Source of the DNA: Ensifer sp. Root278
GTDB lineage: Bacteria > Pseudomonadota > Alphaproteobacteria > Rhizobiales > Rhizobiaceae
Length of the DNA stretch: 64,000 nucleotides
Assembly (NCBI RefSeq): GCF_001429285.1
Contig: NZ_LMJJ01000008.1
Span: 138,444-202,443 of the forward strand
Direction of reading: 5' to 3'
Below are positions 1 through 12,000 of this stretch, in pieces. A program made the translations under genes and the position numbers. The stretch's first letter is position 1. Every line of letters begins with the position of its first letter. Below the pieces are notes generated by a model. The model made no database searches. It was not told the origin of the DNA and worked only from the letters and a program-made list of their open reading frames with translations.

Positions 1-3000
1 GGGATCACCCATTACAACTTCTTCCGGCCGGACAGCGGCCTTCCTGAAGAGCTGAGCCGCGGCGTTTTCGGAACCGGCAACACGCCGATCGCTTCCACCT
101 ACGACTTCCGTGGCATCGATCCGGCTACCGGCAATCGGACTCTGCCCGGCCTCCAGGCCGGAGCGGTCACCAGCGGTGGCGATATCATCGTCGCTGCAGC
201 AAATCCCGATCCCGGCGCAACGACGATCAATGTCCTCGGAATCACCGAAATCACCGGAAACGGCGATATCGATGTGGTGACCAACGGCTATATCGCCTTG
301 AGCGAAAAGACCGGCGACATGCGCGTCGAGCGGATCAAGTCGACCGCGTCGGACGTGCTGCTCTATTCGCCGCGGCGCATCATCGATGCGCGGGGCCTCA
401 CGGAAGGCGATGTCGAAGCCGATGTCGCCGGCCGCAACATCACCATGGCCGCCGGTGTCGGTCTCTTTAACCCGAACCATGCACAGGTCGCTGCGCAGGT
501 TCTCAACCCGACGCTGCTCGACATCAACTCGCCGCTCGGCGGCATCGGGCTGCCGACCGATTTCCTCGAGATCAACGTCGACATCCGCAACGGGGTCGGC
601 GGCCTGGGCGTGCTGAGGGCATTCGACACGACCGCCGACAGCACACTCGGCATCTTCCTCGATGAAGTCGTCGGCGATCTGCTCGTCCACACGGTCCATA
701 CGACGCGTGACATCTCGCTGCGCACCGTCTCTGGCTCGATCCTCGATGCGCGCAACAACGGCGCCGGCGATGATTTCGCCGACCTGCTTGGCCAGAGCAT
801 CGATCTCGACGCCAATGGCGGCGGCTCCATCGGTGCCTTCAACAATGACCTCGAGATCGATTCCTCACGCGGCTCGTCGAACGACGACGTCGCGCTGGAA
901 GCCGACAACAACATCTATCTGGCGGAAGCACCCGTTAATCCCGGCGAGAGCGCCGGCAACCTCAGGCTCGTGCTCGCCCATACTTATGACGGCGACATTC
1001 GCATCACCGTTCGCGAGACGGGGGTCCAGGGTGAAAACCTCGATCTACTGCACAGCGGCAGCGCGCGCTTCTCCGAGGACGGCGCCACCTTCCCGACCTT
1101 CCAGGCGGATGCCGAGCGTCTCATCCCGCATGGCCAGATCTTCGCCGAGAAGGGCAATGTGCAATTGCGCGTCGGCGACAACGTCACACTCGACTCGAAC
1201 AGCGAGATCCTGGCGGCGAAGCGGATCGACATCTATGGCGACGTCACCGCCTTCGACGAGGCCATCACTCTGCTCGCCAATGCCGATATCGGCTTCGGCT
1301 CGGTCATGCTGCTGCGTGGGCGCATCATCGCCAACGCCGCGGTGACCCCCGGCAACAAGACCAACGGGACGCCGGTCGGGACAGCCGCGCCGAAGACGAC
1401 GGCACCGCACCCCACGAATCTGACCTGGATCTTCGGCAACACCGATGTCGATACCATCCAGTTCGGCGATCCCTCGGGCGCCGGCGGCACCAACAGCCAG
1501 GGCAGCCCCGGCTATATCTTCCTCGGCTCGAAGACGCGGGCCTATGGCAGCCAGAACCTCGACCCGACCAACGCCGACGGCGAAGATCGCTTCACGGTCT
1601 ACTACCTGCAGGATACAGCGACGCAGACATCACCAAACATGACGACGGCAGCCGAACATACGCTGACGCTCGACGGTGTCTCCGGCAGCGACCTCTACGA
1701 GGTCTACACGCTCGGCTCGAACAATCCGGGCCTCGGTAGTGCCGGTACGGACTTCAACCGCAACTACGTCATCAACGTGCTCGATACCGGGCGCTCCAAC
1801 GACGGCGTCGATGCGCTGAACGTCTACGGCTACAACTCGGCATTCAACGGCAAGGACGGCGACGGCAACAAGCCGATCGACGACATCTTCCTGCTGCGCG
1901 GTGCGAACTATCTGCCGCATGAAACGGCCGATCGCCCGGCCTATGTCGCGATGGTCTATGGCCAGCCGACCACCTATGCGGACACGATCGAAGACAACGA
2001 ACCGTCGAACGAGAGCGCACGCATCAACTACGACACGGCCCTCAATGGTCGCGTCACCGTCGAAGGCCTCGGCGGTAACGACAACTTCTATTCCGATGAT
2101 ACGACGGCGATCGTGTCGCTTCAGGGCGGAGCGGGGGACGACTCCTTCCAGATCGGGCAGATCTTCGGCAACAAGCGCACCGACGATCCGGAAAACGGCG
2201 TCACGCCGTTCTTCGGCGGCGGCCTGCTCGCCCAGGACGTCTTCCCGGACATGGTTGCTACGACACGCGGCTGGCTGAGCCCCGGCATCAGCGCGCCGCT
2301 GGTCGCGCAGGGCGGAACCGGCAACGACGAGTTCCGTGTCTATTCGAACCAAGCTGAGCTGAGGCTCGAAGGCGACGACAACAACGACCTGTTCATCGTG
2401 CGCGCCTTTGCGATCGCCGCTGTTGCCAACCAGGATTGGAATGGCGACGGCACGATCGACCAGGACGACCTGCCGGCTGTCACGCTCGACACCAATGGCG
2501 ACGGCGTCATTAACTTTGCCGATGCCGATTCCACGCCCGACGACTACACCGACGACGTGATCGTGCGCGACGACCAGGGCGTTGCGATGCCGATCATCGG
2601 GCTCGGCTTCTCTGTTGCGCGGGCGCCCGACATCCGCGCCGGTGGTGGTGAGGACGAGGTCCAGTACAACGTCAATGCTCCGGTTTCCGTCGACGGCGGC
2701 ACGGGCTTCGACAAGCTCGTCATCCTCGGTACGGAGTTCGCCGACGACTTTGCGATCACCGAACGTGGCATTTTCGGCGCCGGTCTCAATGTGCGCTACA
2801 CCACGATCGAAGTGGTCGAAGTCGATGGTCTCGAAGGTGACGACGAATTCTTTGTCCAGTCGACCGCCTTCGGCGTTGCCTATCGCGTCATTGGCGGCCT
2901 GGGATCCGATACGATCAACGTCACCGGCGACGTGACCGAAGACATCGTGACCCGCGAGCTCGAAGGGGCCTCCGGTGCTGTCGATCATCTCGTCACGTCC

Positions 3001-6000
3001 GGTGACGCGCTCTACGACGGTGTGCTGGTCGACGGTTTCGACTACAACGTCGCTTCCGGAGAAGAGGGCATCATCCGCATCGACGAAACCGGCGGCTTTA
3101 CTGCCGTGCGCGAAGGCGGCCCGGTCAATGTGGACAGCTACACGGTGAAGCTGGCAATCGCTCCGCTCGCCGGCCAGGTGGTCTATGTCACCGTGTCTGC
3201 GGCACGCTCGCCGCAGGAAGAGGAAGACGGCACACTGTTGAACCCAGCGCCCTTGCCGAACGGCCTTGGCGATACGGTCTGGCTGTCCACCGTCAACCCC
3301 GGCGGAACCGTCACCGACAGCGACTTCCAGCATGTTGTCATGGTCAACGGCGTACCGCAGATCATCAAGGATCGCGCGGTCGTGCTGCGGTTCGACAGCA
3401 GCAACTGGATGAATCCGCAGATGGTCTACGTCTATGCGCCGGACGACCCGCGGGCAGAAGGCGACCGCGTGGTCGTCATCCAGCACAGCGTGATTTCCGA
3501 TCTGAGCGGCGTCGACACCAATGTCATCGACATCGATGCCGAATATCCCGATGGAGACCCCTTTGACGCGGCTGACGTCCGCAACGTCGAAGTGCTGGTC
3601 AGGGACAACGACACACCCGGGATCTATGTCACCGAGGTGGCGCCTGGCACGAACATCGAAGACGGCCGGTCGCTGGTCATCGAAGGCAGCCCGACGACCC
3701 AGTTGACGGACGAGATCCTCGTTCAGCTTTCGACGGCGCCGGAAGTGGGTGACATCATCGTCGTCAAGCTCTTCCTCAACGAGGCGAGCGACGAGGATAT
3801 CCAGATCTTCGATGTCGACGATCCGACGAACATCTTCAACTCGGTCGGCGACCGCATGTACAAACATGCCGACGGCTACTGGCGGCTAACCTTCGACCAT
3901 ACCAACTGGGATGACCCGGTTCGCATCGGCGTTCAGGCGCGTGACGATATCCCGCGCGAAGATCCGCATACGGCGGTCATTTACTTCCAGCGCGACGACG
4001 TTCTGACGACTGACGCCGACCACGACTATGTCTTCCCGAATCTGCGCTCCGGCCCCGGCTATGTCGACATCGAAGTCATTGACAACGACACGGCCGGTGC
4101 CGTCGTGCTCGAAAGCGGCGGCACGACGCTGCTCAATGCCGATGGCAGCGACACGGACGACTACACGATCCGGCTGACGAAGGCGCCCAGCACCACCGTA
4201 CAGGTCGCGATCGTCACCGATGGACTGGCGGATGTCGTCAGCGTCAACGGCGTCGCCGTCACACCCGGCTCGGGCTATACGGTGATCGGCGGGCTCCGGC
4301 CGACGCAGATTTTCGACGGCAACCTTGTCTTCAGCAATGACGGCTTCAACGGCAAGATTACCCGCGGCACGGGCGCCGATCTCGGCAGCTTCGTCGATGA
4401 AGGCTTCTTCGTCGGCCAGCAGATCCGCGTCGGCAACGCCGGCGGCAACAGCGGTGACTATTACATCACCGCGATCGACACGGTCGACGGCAAGTTCATC
4501 AAGGTCGACCGGACGTTCGGTACCGGCGGCCAGCTTGCCGATGTCATCCTCTCGGACCTCGCCAGCGATGGCGCCTTTACGGGCAATATCCAGTTCCATA
4601 CGGTCATCGAGGACGGCACGCCCACCTATCGGATGACGATCGCCGGCCTTGCCGACGATGCGGACGGCTGGCTCGCCTATGGCTTCCTGGAAGGCCAGTG
4701 GATCCGTGTCTTCGACGCCGCCGACAACGTTATCGGCAACTTCAAGATCGCGATCATTCGCGGCGAGAACGACACCAAGGATGCCACGATCCAGATCACC
4801 TCGGAGAACGCTGGACTGCTGCCGGTCGGCAGCACGCTAGCGGGCGTCAAGGTGCTGCGCACCGCGGCGGTCGCGACGTTCAATCCGGGGAACTACTATA
4901 TCCAGCAGACGGTCGTCCTGCAGGCGGACGACAACTACGACATCCCCGTCACGCGCGAAGGCGTGAAGGTCTTCCCGGCTTCGGGACATTATCTCTCGAA
5001 GCTGCGCGGACCGCTGGCTGTTGAAGGCGGCCCGACGGGCGCTGACCGTTCGCTGGAAAACGGCCTGAAACTGCCGGGTGAAGCGGACGACTTCCTGATC
5101 GCCATCGGCGCCCAGCCGCCGGAATCGCAACAGATCGATGTCCTCAACATCTTCAACGACACCAGCAAGGAAGATGTCGACGGCGTCATGACGCAGACGA
5201 CGCTGACCGGCTTCAACATGGCCGATGATCTGAGCCTCGGCCTCGGGGTCACCGGCGATCCGACCTTCGGCGAATCGGGCTTCTTCCCGGGCGGCATCAG
5301 CTTCGGCAAGATCAGCGTCGGTTCTGACGGCCAGTTCGGCACCAATGCGACGCAAAGCACCATCGAGGTCGTCAATCTGATGCTCGGCGAGGGCAATGAT
5401 GGTCTCGTCATCCAGGGCACGCTCGATCCGGCGCCCTCCGTTCAGGTCACCAATAATTTCACGGTGACGCCGAACGGCAGCAACGGCGGCACGATCGTGC
5501 GCGCGGGCTTCGATTGGAAGTCCATGGGCTTCCTCGTCGGCCAGACCGTGAAGATTGCGGGGCAGGTGGGCACCTGGACCGTGGTCGCGATCAACGACGC
5601 CCTCATCGATCCGCTGCATCCGGAAGAAGGCGCCGACCCGAACGACAATTCGATCCTGGTTCTCAGCGGCCCATCGCTCGCTGGCGTTGCCAGCGGCGCA
5701 CTGACCATCACCGCGATCGACAAGGACGTGATCACCGTCAACAAGTCCGTCGACGTCGCCCAGACGATTGCCGGCGGGATCATCGTGCGTACCGATGGAG
5801 GCTCATGGACCGGCTTTGCGGTCGGCGATTTCATCACTATCGACGAGGACTTCGCGAAGGGTGAATACCAGATCGTCTCGATTGTCGGCTCGACGATGCG
5901 CGTCACCGGCGGTCAGCTCGCGCTCGTCAGCGACGCGCCCCGGACCATCAACCGCATCAACCCGGTCACCGACGCGATCCTGCAAACGGTGGTCACCGAT

Positions 6001-9000
6001 GTCAGTATCGATCCGACCTATACCGGTGGCATCGTCACCCGTCAGGACGACATCAAGTGGGCGGACGAGGGTTATCTTGCCGGTCACCTCATCACCATGG
6101 TCGATGAAAACGGCAAGCGCGACTTCCGCATCATCGAGATCTCCGATGACGGCTTCTCGCTGAAGCTAGAAGGCGCATTGCTCGCCACACAGAACGATGC
6201 GGTCAAGAGCTTCTATGTGCAGGGTGCGCATGGCGGCCTGACGCTCGTCCACGGCGGCGGCAACATGTACATCGAAAGCGCCGGCAAGATGAACATTGCC
6301 AGTGGCGGCGGTGGCTCGATCGTCGTGACCCGCCTCGATGGGCGTGACTGGTCCGAAGACCGGTACCAGGTCGGCCAGGTCATCCAGCTTGAGGGCGAGA
6401 CCTACACCCGGACGATCCTTGCCATCGTCGACGCGACCCTTCCGGCGCCGCCGAACTCGGCCCTGACCTGGGGCGATCTCAGCGCCCTGGTATTGAGCGC
6501 GCCGAACACCCACATGGGGCAGGGGGCCGGCGTCTCGCTGGCGGCCGATGCGTTCAACAGCTACGCCGAACGCTCTCTGCACGTCGCCGAAGCACGCACG
6601 ATCACGGCTTCCGGCACGATGAACGTTGCCACCAACAGCCTGACGCGCAGCGCCGGGAGCTGGCAAGCAGACGGCTTCTATGTCGGCCAGAAGGTCTATG
6701 TCAGCGGCTATGCCGGACCGTTCACGATCCAGGCGCTGACCGCCGCGGTGATGACGTTGCAGAACGTGGCGTTGACACCGGCAACGGGCGTCCAACTGAC
6801 CGTGTTCGGCTATGACACAACGCTCGATGGCGGCAAGCGCGTCGGCGGCGACTACATCAAGGTCAATGGCGGCGCAGGTCCGAACTCGCCGCTCGTCATC
6901 TATGGCGACACCAGCCAGGACGGCATCTGGTATTCCGGCCAGGCACACAATGTGCTCGGCATGGAATTCGGTGAAAAGCCGTTCGATCCCTTCCCGCAAC
7001 TGCAGGATGGCGAGAACGAAGACGATGAATGGGTCTTCCCGCTCGCCAACCCCTACAAGCTCGCCGGCAACGACGTCATCGACGCCAGCGCACTGTTTGC
7101 GGGCGTTGGAGGGGGGAGTCTGCCCAGCGTCGGCCTGACGATCTATGGCGGCGCGGGCAACGACACGATTTATGGCAGCCAGGCCGGCGATCATCTGGCC
7201 GGTGGTTCCGGCGACGACCTGATCATCGGCAACCGCGGCGTCGATCATATCTATGGCGACAGCGGCGTGAACGTGAACATCTTCACCCGCCAGCTCTTCA
7301 TCGACACGGTCGACAACAGCCCGTTGCCTTCCGCCAACCCGAACACCGACACCAACGGCACCACGATCAAGCCGGTGAAGTCGGCGGTTCGCGACCTCAT
7401 GCAGGCCGGCCGTGACTTGATCTTCGGTGATGGCGCATCGCATCTCGGCTACGGACCGAGTGCCGTTGCCGCAGCCGGTGTGCTCGGCGACTTCGACGAC
7501 ATCATCTTCGCCGACCATGGCGTCATCGAGATGTTCGTGGACGATCCGAACCTGCCGTCCGGTCTCAAACAGCGAATCCAGACGACCGAGCTCGTGCTCG
7601 TGACGGCGATCAAGTCGGCCGAGCTGCAGAACGGCGCCGACGATATCGTGTTCGGCGGGCTTGACCGCGATGTGATCGTCGGCGGTGCCGGCCATGACAT
7701 GCTGGACGGCGACCAGCAGGACGATCGCATCTTCGGCGACAACGTCTACCTCACCCGCCAGGGCGGCGCGGACGGCAACTTGCTGGACGACACATTCAGC
7801 AAGCGCTTCCAGACCTTGGCCGGCGCGCTGCTCTACAGCCGTACGGATCGGCCGATCCCGGCTGGCTTCGGCACCGTCACTGGCGACAACAGCGGTCTCC
7901 TCTTGGTCGACGGTATCGCACGCCGTTACCGCGACCCGGACGGCGCGCCGTGGTGGAGCGAGTATGCGGTCGACTATGCGACCCTTCACACCTTCGCCTT
8001 CGACCAGGGAGCTGCCGGCGTTGGTAGTTTCGGCAACGACTACATTGCCGGCAGCGAAGGTCATGACGAAATCTTCGGCCAACTGGGTAATGACGTCATC
8101 CAGGGCGACGGCGGTATCGAACTTGCCTTCGCCGGCACGTCGCATGTCGGTGCCTCCCGGACGTCGGGTGGTGTTGTCGAACCGATCGGTCCGTTGACGG
8201 TGATCGCATCCTTTGCTGCTGCGAGCGATGGCCAGGACTACATCGAAGGCGGTGGTGGCGATGACCAATTGTTCGGCGGCCTCGGCCAGGACGACCTGGT
8301 CGGCGGCTCGTCCTCGTTCTTCAGCCTGACCGATGCAAATGCACGGCCTGACGGCGACGACTACATCTTCGGCGGTACCGGCGGCGAAATCGACCGGAAC
8401 GACCTCGACCTTCCGGGCGACGGCACCCTTGCGGCTGCGCGTTATGCCCGCGATGCCGACACCATGGTCGGCGACAACGGTAATATCGTCCGTATTGTCG
8501 GGATCAATGGCCTCGATATCAACCCCAACGGGCTGGCAAACCAGCAGCTCTACGTCCGGTACAATTACGATGTGAACGATCCGGCCCGCGCCGGCGCCGA
8601 ACGCATCGTCGTCCGCGGCGTGCACCTTCTCGACTACACACCGGGCGGCCCGGATTTCCGTCCTGACCTGTTCTCGAAGACGAACCCGAACGACGCGGCC
8701 TATCGCAACGAATTCGGTCTGTGGGCGAAGAATGACATCGGCGGCCATGACGAATTCCACGGCGAAACCGGCGACGACATCGCCTATGGCGGCGGCGGCC
8801 ACGACCGCATGTTCGGCGATGCCGAGAATGACGATCTGATCGGCGGTTGGGGCAATGACTGGATCTCTGGCGGTACCGGCCAGGACGGCATCCTCGGCGA
8901 CGACGGACGGATCTTCACGAGCCGCAACAGCGCTACCTATGCCGAGCCGCTTTACGGCGTCTTGGCCCTCCTTGCCACCGACCCGGATACCCGCACCAGC

Positions 9001-12000
9001 CAGGGCGACGTGCTCAACGAATTCATCTACACGCCCGGGCAGGTGCAGACCGAGACGATCAATATCGGCGGCCAGCTGAAGAAATCGGTCGACCTCACGC
9101 CCTATAACCTGAAGCCGAATGCTCAGGGCGCGGATGATCCGCTGTTCGACGCCAATGTCGTCGACGACATCATCTTCGGCGGTCTCGGCGACGACTTCAT
9201 CCATGGCGGCGCCGGCGACGATGCCGTCGGCGGCGGCGAAGCCCTGCCGCTCAGCTACACCCAGCGCTTCGAAAACGGCGTCGTGGTCGGGCTGGTGCGC
9301 ACCGATTTCACACGGCCCTGGAACCCGGGAGACATCCTGCGCTTTGGTGCCGATACCGATCCGTGGAACGCACCGAAGCCGGTTCAGAGTAAGCTCGGCG
9401 AATTCTTCCTCTATGACGAATACGATCCGCGCCGGACGATTCTGTTCAATGCTGACGGAACCGCCTGGAAGTCGGGTGCTGCGCCGACCCAGTTCCAGTA
9501 TTTCCTCAACCTGGTCGACAATGAGGGACCGTTGGTCAACGGCGCGATCGCGTTCTCGCCCAACGGCACGCCGATCGCCTTCGCCGACCGCAATACGGAC
9601 GGCAGTGACGCCATCTTCGGCGACCTCGGCAACGACTGGATCGTCGGCGGCACAGGGCGCGATCACATCTATGGCGGCTGGGGCAATGACCTCATGAATG
9701 CCGACGATGTGCTTAGCACCAATGGCTGGATGAACGACCAGCCGGAAACGCATCCGGTCTACGAGGATCGTGTCTTCGGCGGCGCCGGGCTCGACATCCT
9801 GATCGGCAACACCGGCGGCGACCGCCTGATCGATTGGGTCGGCGAGTTCAACAGCTATCTCGTGCCGTTCGCTCCGTTCGGCATCGCGACGGTCAGCCGT
9901 CAGGTGCCGCCGCAGCTCTTCGACTTCCTCTATGCGCAAGCCTTCAGCGATGGTGTCGACATCACCCGCACGGCCGATACCGGAAGCGTCAATGGCAGTG
10001 ACCAATACAGCCATGTGTCGCAGTTCCAGGGCGGGGTCGAAGGCGAACTTGGCCTGGTGACCCAGAAGGATCACGGCATCTGGCAAGACCAGACCGGCGG
10101 ACCGACTGATCCGCAACCGGGCAATATCCCCGGTGGACGACGCGACGTTCTGCGCACGGCCGACTTCAACGACGGCACGCTTGACGTGTTCGCCGCCGAC
10201 CAGGGCAAGTTCTCAGTCTCGAGCGGCATGATGTCGGTCGAATCCGAGACATCGTGGGGGCAGGCGGCGGCGGTCTTCTATGCCGACCAGTACCTGCCGA
10301 TCTATTTCGAGATCTCGGCCAAGATCACCGCTCAGAAGCCTTTGGCGGGCTGGAAGGCCAACGCCTATGTCATCTTCGACTACCACTCGCCGACCGACTT
10401 CAAATGGGCTGGTATCAACATCTCGAATGACAAGATCGAAATGGGCTACCGCGACGCCAGCGGCTGGCACCAGGTCGCCCAGTCGAACAAGCCCGTCCAG
10501 TTGAAGGCTGGCATAACCTATGACGTGCTCGTCGCCGTCAACGGCACGAACGTCACGGTGACGGTCGCGGGTGTGAACTGGTTCGGCTACACCTTCGCGC
10601 CCAGGATCGAGGATGGCGTGCCCGTGGGCCTCAACCGCGGTCTGGTGGGCGCCGGCAACGATGGCTCCAAGTCGAAGGTGGACAACTTCTCGGTTCAGAT
10701 CCTGCCGCCAAACCTGTCGCTTGACTATACCGACAACTTCGACGCAACCAGCCGGTTCCCGATGAGCGGTACGGCGGCCACGGGCTGGACCGTCGCAGGT
10801 GGTCGCTTCGTCGGCGCCGCCGGTGCTTCCATCAGCACGTTCAACCTTGGCACCAAGCTCCGGGCGGACTCCTACCTCGAACTCGAGGCCAAGCTACTGA
10901 CGGCGGGCACGGGCGGCATCGTCTTCGACAGCTATGGTCCGAACGACTACAAGTTCGTCGCCCTCGATGTGGCCAACGACAAGGTCCTTGTTGGCCACGT
11001 CAGTGCCAAGGGCGGCTACAAGGTCGATCAGTCCTTCAGTCGCGTCCTTGATGTCGGCGTCGACTATACTTTGAAGGTGATCTTCAAGGGGGCGGCGGTC
11101 AGCATTCAGGTGAACGGCGGCCTCGTCGGCACCTATGGCTTCAATGCCGCACTGGTCGATGGCGGCTTCGGCACGATGTCACGTGTCGGATCAAGCTCGT
11201 TCGATCGCTTCCTGATCCGTACCAACGATCCCGCCTTCAACACGTCGACCAATCTGCTGGCGGCGACCGGCGACACGACCGTCGCCGGTGGTGAGATCAC
11301 GAGAGGACAGGCACTCTCGGTGCTCGACGATGCCGTCGCCCTCTGGGCGAAATCGGGGCTGCTCGATGCATCAACCTTGGCGCGCCTCGGCACGATCGAT
11401 CTGCAGATCGTCGATCTCGAAGGCGACCGACTGGCCGAAGCCGTGTTCGGCGCAATCAGGATCGACCGCAACGCCGCCGGACGGGGCTGGTTCGTCGATC
11501 TCACGCCGCAGGATAACGAGGAGTACAGCCTTGTCGACGGTAAGTGGCAGGCGATCGGTGGCGGCCCAGCCGCGGGACGCTTCGATCTGCTCTCGGTCCT
11601 GCTCCATGAAATGGGTCACGAGGCCGGATTGGTCCACTCTGCCGACGATGCTGTCGGCGGCGTCATGGCCGAAACGCTTGAGGTCGGCGAGCGCCGGTTG
11701 CCGCTGCCGGCAACCCAGTCCGAAACGCGAAACGACGCCCAGGTGTTCGATGAGGAGTTGGGTCTGTTCGTAACCCCGACTGAGCGACGGCTGATGAAAC
11801 TTGCCGGCATCAGCGCCTCGGATCTCCATGTCCCAGGGGTTAGCGAGGCGAACGAGACAGCCGCGGCATCCGGCTGGGCCGGAAGCGGCAGAGGCGCTCT
11901 GGCGGCCGCGTGGCAACCGGCAACGGGCGGGGGCGATGGCATAGTGCGCTTCGGCAGCAGCGACGAGAAGTCATGGGTCTTCGACGAGGCAACCGGCACG

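Noticed and set aside
1630..3867. Minus-strand open frame of 745 codons
   Set aside because: Same antisense effect of the giant gene; no domain, no start signal.
6166..10116. Minus-strand open frame of 1,316 codons opposite the giant protein gene
   Set aside because: It mirrors the codon pattern of the plus-strand gene (high-GC third positions leave few antisense stops), shows no recognisable domain and is rich in Asp, Arg and Val as expected for antisense of Asp/Gly/Val-rich repeats.
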